A stretch of DNA of 64,000 bases, taken from Halomarina pelagica (GTDB taxonomy: Archaea > Halobacteriota > Halobacteria > Halobacteriales > Haloarculaceae). The position numbers and the translations under genes are program-made. Where the stretch lies: positions 124,001 through 188,000 of the forward strand of contig NZ_CP100454.1 of NCBI RefSeq assembly GCF_024228315.1, given 5' to 3'. Below are positions 50,116 through 58,711 of this stretch, in pieces; the stretch's first letter is position 1, and every line of letters begins with the position of its first letter. The notes below the pieces were generated by a model. It made no database searches. It saw only the letters and a program-made list of their open reading frames with translations, and had not been told where the DNA came from.

Positions 50116-50392
50116 GGTAAAATCGCCTCACGGAACGATGCTCGTGTAGAGTCGCCCCGTACCTCTCTGGGAATGATAAATCAACAATAAAAGCTGATAT
50201 TATTTTGATATTTACCGCGGGGATCTGCCCTGACTACTGATTCGAGCTATGGATCCTCAGAGAAATCGGGGTAGGAGATCGGGTCGTTGTTCAGCGGAAG
50301 AAGTGAATCAAGAGTATATAAATGAATTATCATTGTTTTTACCTAAACTGGCAGGCAGCGTCCGATTTTGACGAAACCTGAACCCTATGGGG

Positions 50393-52002
50393 TATGGTAT
50401 GTGTTTAGCCCGAACTGATTTCGCCACTGTCTCATAGGAAGCGCACAAGCCGGGCTGTATGTACTGGCGGCAGGGTTTCGTGGTGATCCACAGGGATGGG
50501 CTCCGCGGCGGAGCCCATCCCGTCACCCCTGCTGTCATCGCTGGTAGGTGGGATCTGTGAACGGGGACGATCTCACCAAGGAGGAACTGCTTTCTCGCTT
50601 TCTTCAACTTGAGCAGCGGGTCGAAGAACTCGAACAGGAACTCACTCAGAAGAACAAGCGGATCGAAGAACAGAACGAGCAGATCGAGGAACTCGAAGCA
50701 CGGCTTCGCAAGTACGAAAATCCACACACCCCGCCCAGCAAACGACGGTCGGCGACCCCTCGGTCGCCGACCTCGGACAGTGACGAGGACGACGATAACG
50801 TCCGTACTGACGGCGGAACACCGGGTCGGAACGACGGACACGATCCAGAGTGGCGAACAGTGTCTGATCCCGATGAGGAAGTTGAGGTCACCTGCGACTG
50901 CTGTCCAGAGTGTGGTGAGGATCTCGACGAGTCGGTGGGCGTCAGCCCCCGACTCGTCGAAGAGATTCCCGATCCACAGCCGCCTGTCGTCACCCGGTAC
51001 AACCGTCACTGCTACGAGTGTGAGTCCTGTGGAACCGCAACTGTTGCCTCACACCCCGACTGCCCCGATGAGGGGCAGTTCGGGGTGAACGTCATCGCAC
51101 AGGCCGCACTCTCCCGGTACGAGCAGCGACTTCCCTACCGGAAGATCGCTGATCGCTTCGAGCAGCTCTGTGGGTTGGAGCTTTCGGGCGCGTCCGCGTG
51201 GCACGCGACCGAGCGCGCTGCGCGCGGCGCTGCGATACAAAAAATCCGTCGCCACATCCAGGACGCTGATGTCGTCCACGTCGACGAAACCGGCGTCAAA
51301 CGTGACGGTGACCAAGCGTGGATCTGGACGTTCAGGACGGCCGAGCACACGCTGTACGCCGTCAGAGAGAGCCGTGGTCATGATGTTCCCGCGGAAGTCC
51401 TCGGTGAGGACTTCGCGGGAACGGTCGTTTGTGACGGCTGGACGGCGTATCCGGCCTTCACCAGCAACCTCCAGCGGTGTTGGGCCCACTTGCTCCGTGA
51501 GGCCGAAGACGTCGCCGACGACCACAAGAAGGGAGAGCGGATTCACCGATCTCTCAGGCAGATGTACGTCGGTCTCCAGGCGTGGCTGGAGACCGACCCA
51601 ACAGTCCGTGAACGGGCACAGATGCATCGGTCTGCCCGGGCCGAACTCACCTCGCTCGTTGAGCGGTCAGAGACCGACGGAGCAGTGGCAACACTGCTCG
51701 GGAAGATCGAAGGTGGGCTCGACCACTGGCTCACCTTCGTCGGTGAGCCAGCGGTCTCACCGACGAACAATGCTGCCGAGAACGCGCTTCGTGAGCCGGT
51801 CGTTCTCCGGAAAATCATCGGGACGCTCCGTAACGACCATGGAATGTTCGTCCACGAGACGTTGCTGTCCCTGCTGGCGACGTGGCGCCAGCAGGGACGC
51901 AACCCCTACGAGGAACTCAAGCGAGTTGCCCGAGACAACGAGATGATTTCACGGGCGCAAGCTGTGCCGGTTGTCGAGCCCTCGGGGTAAACACATACTC
52001 GT
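50393..52002 (+). mobile_element. IS66-family insertion sequence
   Basis: The transposase gene is bracketed by inverted ends: GTATGTGTTTAGCCCGA at about 50398-50414 and, on the other strand, GTATGTGTTTACCCCGA at about 51982-51998 (one mismatch). The ends carry the transposase only; the small accessory ORFs of bacterial IS66 are absent. No target duplication could be confirmed by eye. It separates the small-gene series on its left from the A+T-richer island on its right. Confidence 0.75.
50548..51990 (+). CDS. IS66-family transposase (intact)
   Basis: 480 residues, GTG start at 50548 or 50557. N-terminal coiled coil (LLSRFLQLEQRVEELEQELT; KNKRIEEQNEQIEELEARLR), then a zinc-finger region (CCPECGED; CYECESCG), then the DDE domain: VVHVDETGVKRDGDQAWIWT, GTVVCDGWTAYPAF, RCWAHLLREAEDVAD and NNAAENALREPVVLRKIIGT. 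Full-length and unbroken, so probably functional. Confidence 0.88.
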   Translation: MGSVNGDDLTKEELLSRFLQLEQRVEELEQELTQKNKRIEEQNEQIEELEARLRKYENPHTPPSKRRSATPRSPTSDSDEDDDNVRTDGGTPGRNDGHDPEWRTVSDPDEEVEVTCDCCPECGEDLDESVGVSPRLVEEIPDPQPPVVTRYNRHCYECESCGTATVASHPDCPDEGQFGVNVIAQAALSRYEQRLPYRKIADRFEQLCGLELSGASAWHATERAARGAAIQKIRRHIQDADVVHVDETGVKRDGDQAWIWTFRTAEHTLYAVRESRGHDVPAEVLGEDFAGTVVCDGWTAYPAFTSNLQRCWAHLLREAEDVADDHKKGERIHRSLRQMYVGLQAWLETDPTVRERAQMHRSARAELTSLVERSETDGAVATLLGKIEGGLDHWLTFVGEPAVSPTNNAAENALREPVVLRKIIGTLRNDHGMFVHETLLSLLATWRQQGRNPYEELKRVARDNEMISRAQAVPVVEPSG

Positions 52003-52036
52003 GGTTTAAATCGGGGGTCGAGGAAAATAGCGCGCG

Positions 52037-52165
52037 TCAGATGAAGAGTGAGATGAGGCCAAGAACGAGCGCGGTGTATACCACAGCGAACACGGCGAAC
52101 GCGAGGATAGTCAGTGTCGTTCGAATGTGCGCTCTGGCGTGTTCTTGAATTGTCGCACTGTGCAT
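52037..52165 (-). CDS. Very small single-pass membrane protein (42 aa)
   Basis: MHSATIQEHARAHIRTTLTI then LAFAVFAVVYTALVLGLISL and FI, stop. The N-terminal third is polar and helical, the rest one hydrophobic helix. It starts four bases after the end of the next gene on the same strand, so the two are translationally linked. Size and layout recall small membrane effectors or holin-like peptides, but that is only an impression. Confidence 0.55.
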   Translation of the reverse strand: MHSATIQEHARAHIRTTLTILAFAVFAVVYTALVLGLISLFI

Positions 52166-52169
52166 ATCT

Positions 52170-52541
52170 TCACTGAACACTGTCGGCTGTCGGGCCAACC
52201 CTGACTACTTTCCCTACAAATTCACTCCCGTCCTCTTCACCTTCTCCGTCGACTTTGAGTTTGATGTCCTTCCATTCCACTTCTCCGAAGCCACCTTCAG
52301 TGCAAACGATGGTTCCTGAATCTGAGGTGATAAAGCCACTTGCGTTGGTACTAGGTGACTCGCTCAGAGTGATGTCGTAGTATTCGCTAGCCGTTGGGTC
52401 TCCATTGAAGTACGTGTTTGTGGTGAAGTGGAACTCGATTATCTCACCCGAATCAAGTCTGAGGTGGTGGGGGTCTTGATACTGGCTTCGGTTGTGGTAG
52501 AGGTAGGCACGCTCCGCTCCAAAATCCCTGTCTCCCGTCAT
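52170..52541 (-). CDS. Hypothetical protein with beta-rich fold (123 aa)
   Basis: MTGDRDFGAERAYLYHNRSQ, GEIIEFHFTTNTYFNGDPTA, ITLSESPSTNASGFITSDSG and WKDIKLKVDGEGEEDGSEFV. Strand-rich and acidic with no signal peptide. Codon use is more A/T-rich than in the metabolic blocks. Pairs with the downstream 42-residue membrane protein. No family recognised. Confidence 0.62.
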   Translation of the reverse strand: MTGDRDFGAERAYLYHNRSQYQDPHHLRLDSGEIIEFHFTTNTYFNGDPTASEYYDITLSESPSTNASGFITSDSGTIVCTEGGFGEVEWKDIKLKVDGEGEEDGSEFVGKVVRVGPTADSVQ

Positions 52542-52764
52542 TGGTTAACTCTGACTAGGAAGGCTACTGTCATAAATCGATGATACGTATCGCCGTCGCG
52601 ACTGCCTTCTCGACATCTTTGCTTCGAGTTTCTGTGTTCTCTGAGTGAACCAGTATCTCCGACTCCTCGGTTGTCTTCACTGCGGAAGTGTGGAGTGATG
52701 AGGTGTGCGGCAGTAGACGACACGTAATCCCATACCGTTGCTCGGTGTCGACCTTGTGGATGTC

Positions 52765-52986
52765 ATGGCACAAGCGCGGTTCGCCGCGATGCATCAGCGC
52801 ACGCTGGCGATACTCGAACAGCTCGCCTTCGAAGGGTTGGTCGAGAAGCGTGAGGTCCGGGCACGCGAGTACTTCGAGGGTAGAACCCACCAGTACGCCC
52901 CGCCAGACATGACATCCGAGGAGACAGCAGCGGCGTACGGGCTAACTGATGCTGGTCGCGAGTGGGTCTCTGAGCACGCTGACTGA
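52765..52986 (+). CDS. Winged-helix-like small protein, possibly truncated
   Basis: MAQARFAAMHQRTLAILEQL, AFEGLVEKREVRAREYFEGR and AAAYGLTDAGREWVSEHAD. The pattern LEQLAFEGLVEKREV...YGLTDAGREW resembles the second half of a PadR/MarR-type winged helix (recognition helix end, wing, last helix). The N-terminal helices seem to be missing, and an in-frame TTG at 52738 does not restore them. May be a decayed regulator. Confidence 0.45.
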   Translation: MAQARFAAMHQRTLAILEQLAFEGLVEKREVRAREYFEGRTHQYAPPDMTSEETAAAYGLTDAGREWVSEHAD

Positions 52987-53181
52987 CCAGCCAGCGGACT
53001 TGCTGGCCAGCTTTTCGGCACGTAGCTCACGAAACGTCCTCTCTGTTCAGCACCGTGCTTTGAGCGCGTCACTGGGAGCGCCCAGATATTCGCATTCACG
53101 AGTGCGTCGGACAGTCCTCTACTTCGAGTAAAATCTCAACCGTTTGCGAAGCTTCATCCCGGTACTCCCACACACAGCAGT

Positions 53182-53757
53182 ATGGCTCGCTGGGAGGAAT
53201 ATGAAGTTAGCATGACTGAGCTGCGGCTCCAGTCTTTCAATCGGCCAGAGCCCATCTTCATGCATCCGAGATTAGCCCCTCGGATAGACCGCATTGATGA
53301 CTTGTACAAGCAATACGATGCTCTTGACAACTCCTTCTCCGACGAAGCCGCCGACCTCATCCGGACTCTTCAAGACGAACTTCGTTTGCTCTTCGTGGTC
53401 GCGAATGCCGCGTTCAAACACAACTGTGGGTGTATCGTCTACTGGGAGCTGTTTAGACCTGAACTCTGCACGAAGGAACTGTTAGACCAAATCACGAGTA
53501 CACCGAGGCCTGAAACGCTTGAATCGATGCTGTATCAATCGGGGGTACTAGGTGGGAACATAGTTGGAGACATGAAGAAAATCAGAGGGACTCGTCACGG
53601 ATTCGCCCATGATATGAGTGTTAATCTTGACTGGGATGGGGAGCTTCGGGAGATGGCTGTTCTTGCGATGCACATCATTGACATCCTATACAGCTTCGAA
53701 CCGCGACAGCGAATTGATGATTCTGACTTCTCCTGGACGAATCCCGATAGCTGGTAA
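53182..53757 (+). CDS. HEPN-like protein with RX4H motif
   Basis: 191 residues, mostly helical (IDDLYKQYDALDNSFSDEAA; LIRTLQDELRLLFVVANAAF; MAVLAMHIIDILYSFEP). R138-H-G-F-A-H143-D lies before the last helices and fits the RX4-6H signature of HEPN domains, many of which are RNases in toxin and antiviral systems. A Cys pair CGC is in the middle. It is followed by two membrane-protein genes and TcmP on the same strand. The HEPN assignment rests on one motif and helical content. Confidence 0.5.
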   Translation: MARWEEYEVSMTELRLQSFNRPEPIFMHPRLAPRIDRIDDLYKQYDALDNSFSDEAADLIRTLQDELRLLFVVANAAFKHNCGCIVYWELFRPELCTKELLDQITSTPRPETLESMLYQSGVLGGNIVGDMKKIRGTRHGFAHDMSVNLDWDGELREMAVLAMHIIDILYSFEPRQRIDDSDFSWTNPDSW

Positions 53758-53821
53758 AATATACTCGCGCGTATATAGAAAGGCCGACACGTTTACTTCT
53801 GTGTAGTTCTCGTGTTGATGT

Positions 53822-54055
53822 ATGAGCAACGAGGGAGCTCAGTTGGCACTCGGTATAGGCGTCCTCGGCGTGCTGGCGGTCTCGGGGGCGGGAGCAACGC
53901 TACTTGAAACAGGGGGGAGACTCTGGTCTGACCCGACCATCGGTCCACTGCTTCACTGGCTCGGGAACATCGTATTCCTGGCTGTGGTCTATAGCGTGAT
54001 GGCTGTGGCAGTCGCCGGGATACTGTACGCCTTCGTCAAACCATCTGGGTGGTGA
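53822..54055 (+). CDS. Small two-helix membrane protein
   Basis: 77 residues: ALGIGVLGVLAVSGAGATLL and WLGNIVFLAVVYSVMAVAVA plus GILYAFVKPSGW. It ends six bases before the ATG of the rhomboid gene and probably forms an operon with it; a GTG start for the rhomboid would even overlap. Could be a regulatory subunit or substrate of the protease. No family recognised. Confidence 0.65.
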   Translation: MSNEGAQLALGIGVLGVLAVSGAGATLLETGGRLWSDPTIGPLLHWLGNIVFLAVVYSVMAVAVAGILYAFVKPSGW

Positions 54056-54060
54056 AACAG

Positions 54061-54963
54061 ATGGAAACGCAATCGCCACTCTCCGAGGCAGTCGAGAACC
54101 TCCGGGGGGCGGCGAGAGAACTCGTCGATGGGGTCTCCTTTCGAGAGCTGCTGGGGCTGTTCGTCGTCATCCCAGGTATCCTCTTGGCAGTAGAAGGGGC
54201 TATCCAGAGTGATTACTGGCTGTTGGCGGGAGTTACTCGGTCGGATTTCTACTCCACGCTCATCGGCCAGCAACTGTTTTCAGTCGACACTATCGTCGAG
54301 GCGTACCTCTCCAGTGTCGCTCACCAAAACTGGGCGTCCCATCTGAAGGGGAACCTGATAGCGTATATTCTGTGCGTATCAGCACTCTATCCGATGGCAG
54401 TGTTGAGTCGAGAGAAGCGTCGAGTCGGTCAGGTGTTCGCCCTCGTGTTGGTGACTGCTCCGTTGTTCGTGAGCGTGATGAGCATCCTCTATCCGATGGG
54501 ACGACAGTCCATCGGGTTCTCCGGGGTCTTGTCCGCCTTTTACGGAATGCTCCCCGTGGTGACCGTCGCCGCGATAGACGTCCGCGTCGATACGGACTTC
54601 GACGCGTTCTGGTCTCTCATCGTGATGTTCACCGTTTACACGCTGCTGTTGGTAATCGTGGGTAGCTTCGTGTACGCGGCTGGCGTCTTCGCGATTGTGG
54701 CCGGGCTTCTCGTCTGGTTCCTGGTTCGGGTTAAACTTGATGGCGCGATGGAGGTGCTACGGGTAGCGACCAGCCCCGAGTACCCGATGTTCATCTGGGC
54801 GGTTACTATCGCGATTACGGGGGTGGGTGCGATGTTCTATCAGCTCGCCCCTGGAACGAACGTGGTCGCCCATCTCGCGGGGTATATGTTCGGGTTCCTC
54901 GGAGCGTTCTTGTTACTCGGCGATGGAGGCATCAGCGATGCGCTGCCGTTTGAGTCGGTATGA
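54061..54963 (+). CDS. Rhomboid-family intramembrane serine protease
   Basis: About 300 residues from METQSPLSEAVENLRGAARE. Seven or so membrane helices. The family signatures are visible: HQNWASHLKGNLIAYI (H-x-H-x3-N region of helix 2), GFSG with the catalytic Ser154, and HLAGYMFG with the catalytic His271 six residues before the last helix end. Rhomboids cleave transmembrane substrates. The N-terminal cytosolic helix is charged. In this island it may release or activate a partner, such as the small membrane protein encoded just before it. Confidence 0.78.
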   Translation: METQSPLSEAVENLRGAARELVDGVSFRELLGLFVVIPGILLAVEGAIQSDYWLLAGVTRSDFYSTLIGQQLFSVDTIVEAYLSSVAHQNWASHLKGNLIAYILCVSALYPMAVLSREKRRVGQVFALVLVTAPLFVSVMSILYPMGRQSIGFSGVLSAFYGMLPVVTVAAIDVRVDTDFDAFWSLIVMFTVYTLLLVIVGSFVYAAGVFAIVAGLLVWFLVRVKLDGAMEVLRVATSPEYPMFIWAVTIAITGVGAMFYQLAPGTNVVAHLAGYMFGFLGAFLLLGDGGISDALPFESV

Positions 54964-55042
54964 TGTTGCTCACTATCTGGAGCAGTGATGGTCTACAACA
55001 TCACAACGACCGTGAACGTTATTATCGCTCACTCCACTCCAC

Positions 55043-56083
55043 ATGATAATGCGGCAACCGGACCAAGCGTGGATTCGCAACCAGCTCCGCCAACTCACTG
55101 ACCACTCCGACACACTGTGTGAAATCGGCGATGAAGAGGTGGTTGATGCCACGTTCGGTCCCTGGACGGCGCTCAAGCTCGTCTCACTCACTGCGACTGT
55201 GGACGTCTATACGTCTATCATGGCGAACAACGGGTTCAACTACTACTACGTGGACGCCATGTCGGGTGGAGGCATCGTCAATCTCGACGGCTGCGACGGC
55301 GCGTTGGTGGGTTCACCTATCATTGCGGGCACTGTCCCTCGTGAACCGTTCGAGAAGCTGTACTTCGTCGAGGCGTCACGCGACCGGGCCGAAGCGCTCC
55401 GTGCCCGACTTGACTACGCAGTTGACGAGATTGATGCATTCAACCATACTCGCGACGACTGCGTGGTGATACACGGTGACGCGAACGAGGTCCTTCCAAA
55501 ACTCCCACAGATGATAAAGGAAGACAACGGGGGGACGCTCACGGGGCGAAACGGGATGGGCGGCGCACATCACCTCGCATTCATCGATAACGAAAAATAC
55601 GAGGTCAAGTTCGAGGCGATTCGGAAGCTCTCCACCATGCTAAACGACCTCCTCATCAATTACCAAGAGACATCTCTCAACCGGCAGTATGGCCGAATTC
55701 TCCGGGGCGACTGTGAATGGGACGACTTCCTCGCGTTCTTCGACAAACGCGGTGGGGTGAAACGGTTAGAAGCCCCCGAGGACCGCTTCGACTTCTACAC
55801 GAGGTTGCTCGAAAACATCGACCGCTCAGAGTACCGCTCTCTCCAAGTAAGGGGCTCGAACGCCTACTCCTACGCCTATCGAATGGTGTACGCGACTCGG
55901 CTAACTGGCGGTGGCAGTGAGTACGCTCAGTTCATGGACGGTCAAAAGCGGAAAATCGAAGGCATCACTGGCGACGAAATCGGGACCGTTCTCGATACGA
56001 TGCGTGGTGCGGGAACGACACTCGACCTCTGGTCTGCGGAAGAGAAAGCCGAGGACGGACAGAGCAAACTCGCTGACTACTGA
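55043..56083 (+). CDS. tcmP: Three-Cys-motif partner protein TcmP-like
   Basis: 346 residues (ATG at 55043, alternative 55049). YVDAMSGGGIVNLDGCDGAL then VGSPIIAG, YFVEASRDRAEALRARLDYA, VIHGDANEVLPKLPQMIKED and HHLAFIDNEKYEVKFEAIRK resemble TcmP: a Rossmann-like, methyltransferase-type core (D-xSGGG, FVE) fused to a helical C-terminal half with GRILRGDCEWDDFLAFFDKR. TcmP genes are known as neighbours of a three-Cys-motif radical SAM-like gene; here that neighbour lies convergently and overlaps by seven bases. The function of the pair is not established. Confidence 0.75.
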   Translation: MIMRQPDQAWIRNQLRQLTDHSDTLCEIGDEEVVDATFGPWTALKLVSLTATVDVYTSIMANNGFNYYYVDAMSGGGIVNLDGCDGALVGSPIIAGTVPREPFEKLYFVEASRDRAEALRARLDYAVDEIDAFNHTRDDCVVIHGDANEVLPKLPQMIKEDNGGTLTGRNGMGGAHHLAFIDNEKYEVKFEAIRKLSTMLNDLLINYQETSLNRQYGRILRGDCEWDDFLAFFDKRGGVKRLEAPEDRFDFYTRLLENIDRSEYRSLQVRGSNAYSYAYRMVYATRLTGGGSEYAQFMDGQKRKIEGITGDEIGTVLDTMRGAGTTLDLWSAEEKAEDGQSKLADY

Positions 56084-57129
56084 GACGGCAGCTCGGGCAT
56101 CGGCGTGTCTGGCGTCTCTCTTCCACCGAACGATTCTGGCGACTGGCGCTCACGCCACTCCGAGAGCCATTCGGACACACGACCGTCCGTGAGCTTCACG
56201 AGCTCTTTGTCCGGCCAGAGATGGATTGGAAGTCCCATCTCGTCGCCTATCTCTTGGACCGCCGAGAGGTGGGCGACCGCGTAGTCGACCCACTGCTCGA
56301 CGTCGGTGAGCGTCTCCAGATGGTTCGCCAGCTCCGGTTCCCCGGCGTCACGAGCCGCCTGGATGCACATCTGGAAGTTGCCCGCGCGTGGGTTGATGGG
56401 TTCGTGGAACACGACCGAAGGGTCGCACTCGGCTACTCGACCGAGGAGCTCACGAAGGTCGCCTCGGTCCATCGTCGGATACGTCGGACTCATGGAAACG
56501 AACGTATTTACGCCGAGTTCGTTGAACTCGTCCAGCCCACGGAGTCGGTGCTCTGGTGAGGGCGCGCTCAGCTCGATAGCAGCGACCTCGTCGGCGTTGA
56601 GGGAGGGAATCGAAGACCCGATGGTGACGTACTCCCCAGCCGCTTCGAATGTAGGGTGGTCTTGGAGCGCGAGGATAGGGTTTCGAGTCAGCACTCGTGC
56701 GTACCTTTCGTGCTTCGCCAGTGCCTCAACGACTCCACGTGTGATGTCGCCCGCGCGCCCGTCCATGTAGCAGTCTGTGGAGAACGAGATGCCTACGACA
56801 CCCGCTCCCTTCTCGGTCTCCTTCCACGTGTGCTTCCGACCGAGGTGAGCGTCGAGGCGCTCGTCGAGGCCGTCACGGTAGAGCACATACGAGCCCCACT
56901 CCTTCTGGGGGTTCTTCACTCCGGCCTCTTCTTCGAGCATGTCGGGTCGCGCGCGGATGTTGGGCGTGGAAGGGACGTAGCAGAACTTGCACCCGTGTCG
57001 GCAACCGGTGGCGACGTTCACGACGTAGTCGCAGAGGTGTTTACTACTGAGACTGGATTCGCTGAGTATGGCTTTGGTCGGGTCTTCCTCTGTCCGCACC
57101 CGACTATCGCGCTGGGTTTCTTGTGACAT
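56077..57129 (-). CDS. Radical SAM/three-Cys-motif protein (SPL-like), partner of TcmP
   Basis: 350 residues from MSQETQRDSRVRTEEDPTKA. ATGCRHGCKFCYVPS holds the CX3CX2C iron-sulfur motif (C43, C47, C50) of radical SAM enzymes. Later parts, GVVGISFSTDCYMDGRAGDI, VLTRNPILALQDHPTFEAAG, ITIGSS-like VTIGSSIPSLN and FVSMSPTYPTMDRGDLRELL, follow a partial TIM-barrel. The closest types are spore photoproduct lyase-like proteins and the Gp37/Gp68 (DUF5131) group paired with TcmP. Convergent with TcmP. A DNA-base or RNA-base reaction is a reasonable guess, not shown. Confidence 0.75.
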   Translation of the reverse strand: MSQETQRDSRVRTEEDPTKAILSESSLSSKHLCDYVVNVATGCRHGCKFCYVPSTPNIRARPDMLEEEAGVKNPQKEWGSYVLYRDGLDERLDAHLGRKHTWKETEKGAGVVGISFSTDCYMDGRAGDITRGVVEALAKHERYARVLTRNPILALQDHPTFEAAGEYVTIGSSIPSLNADEVAAIELSAPSPEHRLRGLDEFNELGVNTFVSMSPTYPTMDRGDLRELLGRVAECDPSVVFHEPINPRAGNFQMCIQAARDAGEPELANHLETLTDVEQWVDYAVAHLSAVQEIGDEMGLPIHLWPDKELVKLTDGRVSEWLSEWRERQSPESFGGRETPDTPMPELPSQ

Positions 57130-57172
57130 ATGGAGTCCCCGATACCATTCGGTTAAGTGGCACTTCGTATTG

Positions 57173-57182
57173 CTTATATAAG
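57173..57182 (-). promoter_or_regulatory. TATA box of the radical SAM gene
   Basis: CTTATATAAG is palindromic and lies about 45 bases before the ATG at 57129, leaving a short leader. It supports the start chosen for the radical SAM gene. Confidence 0.55.
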
Positions 57183-57368
57183 TGCTCTTTCCTCGGAGTG
57201 TAGGTAAAGCGGTAGAGTCGGGCGGTTCGAGAGCCAGTAGAGGTTCCTCTTGACATCGGTCACGAGGAAACACTCCTGAGTGGTGTGCGGTGGGGTCTCA
57301 TCAGCGACCCCTGAGGCAGAGTTGAACCTTGGAGTAATCATTCACACCAATTTGACGAACAGCGACAC

Positions 57369-58358
57369 TCACTCGGTGGCTTGGTCAGTCTCGGTTTGGT
57401 CAGAGCCATTGAGCCATTCTTCCAGTCCATCCAACTCGCCAACCCATCGCTCTGTACCGCCTGCAACCCTTACTACTTCTTCTACATCCCACACACGCTC
57501 GCTAAGCTCGGAAACGTCACCACAAGAGTTGATGAGCGACTCGGCGGTGAACACCTGCTGAGACGGGAGAGATTGTAGCTCTGTCCGACGCTCTACCGGT
57601 CCAGTGTATATGAATGACTGTATCGGGGGGTGCGGGACGAGCTGAGGGTCGTTGATTCGAAGATAGATGTCATCTCCGAACTTATCAAGTCGACACCAGT
57701 ACAACTCCTGTTCATCCGGTTCGTAGTACTCGTAGCGATATGCGTCGTCATCGTTGTCACAGAGGTAGGCTTGTCCTTGTGTGAACAGGCAGAAGTCACC
57801 GTAGGAGATACGACCCAGTAGATTTCGATAATACTCGTGTGGACACGCGCTTGATACTCGGGGGTCACCCCGTTGCAGACCCCGATAAGCCCTATCTACC
57901 ACGAAACGTTTCGCGTTGACGTAGATACGCTGAAACTTTGTCTTCTGCTCTGTCTCTGTCTCTTTATAGAGGTCCTCTGCCTCTCGACAGACTGTCGTGC
58001 GCATTCGAAGACTTGGGCTGAGCGTCCTGTCAGAAGTCGCGTAATCACTCCATGCCTCAATCATGGCCGCCATCTGTTGTACCATCTCGACCGTGGCGTA
58101 TTGGTGGCGTCTGTAGTGTTTTAATTCTTCAACAAAGTCTGCAACTTCGTCCTCCGAACGTCCATCCGAGTGTTTAACCTCCCACAAAATCCCTGCTGCC
58201 GTCCGTTGGACGTTCTCGTACCAGTCAAACTTGTTGCGTCGCTTTTTCAATCTGTAGCTCGCCATATCCCCGATGATGCGGCTCGCTACCCCACCGACGA
58301 TGCCGCCGAGGACTCCTAGCACTGCCGGTTCAGTCAAGAGTTCGATTACATTCACCAT
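57369..58358 (-). CDS. Membrane-anchored protein of unknown function (329 aa)
   Basis: The N-terminus (AVLGVLGGIVGGVASRIIGD) is a single membrane helix followed by a basic stretch SYRLKKRRNKFDWYENVQRT. The long soluble part is helical (EVADFVEELKHYRRHQYATV; MVQQMAAMIEAWSDYATSDR) and then mixed (HEYYRNLLGRISYGDFCLFT; YEYYEPDEQELYWCRLDKFG). Many Tyr and acidic residues. The base composition matches the island, not the flanks. No family recognised; a cytosolic sensor or effector tethered to the membrane would fit a defence or stress island, but this is speculation. Confidence 0.68.
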   Translation of the reverse strand: MVNVIELLTEPAVLGVLGGIVGGVASRIIGDMASYRLKKRRNKFDWYENVQRTAAGILWEVKHSDGRSEDEVADFVEELKHYRRHQYATVEMVQQMAAMIEAWSDYATSDRTLSPSLRMRTTVCREAEDLYKETETEQKTKFQRIYVNAKRFVVDRAYRGLQRGDPRVSSACPHEYYRNLLGRISYGDFCLFTQGQAYLCDNDDDAYRYEYYEPDEQELYWCRLDKFGDDIYLRINDPQLVPHPPIQSFIYTGPVERRTELQSLPSQQVFTAESLINSCGDVSELSERVWDVEEVVRVAGGTERWVGELDGLEEWLNGSDQTETDQATE

Positions 58359-58462
58359 CCGTTCAGGATTTGTCTTTCGTCGTCTCAGAGACTTCCGGCG
58401 CAGAACACGCGAAGCGGGGCATTATGGGACTACGTTCTCAAATATATGGAGTTAACCTTTCG

Positions 58463-58615
58463 ATGTCACCCATCGAACCTATAGCGGACGAAACCGCTGT
58501 TCGACTCATATGCCAGGTCACCAACGACGAACTCACGATGTTTTATCTACCCTCCATCAACTCGGTGGCCAAGAACCTTCTTGTCGACTCAGGCAACCTC
58601 CTCACTCGTGACTAA
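58463..58615 (+). CDS. Possible small protein (50 aa)
   Basis: MSPIEPIADETAVRLICQVT then NDELTMFYLPSINSVAKNLL and VDSGNLLTRD. Preceded by an A+T box (CAAATATATGG, 58438-58448), but it lacks any family match and could be a chance frame or a fragment. Confidence 0.25.
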   Translation: MSPIEPIADETAVRLICQVTNDELTMFYLPSINSVAKNLLVDSGNLLTRD

Positions 58616-58711
58616 GCACAAGTCTCCTGGATGGAGGCCCAGAGTACATCTTTCACAGCTCGACCCGGCTCATCTCCTTAATGATGTGGCTCTCACTCGG
58701 CTTGTGAAGGT

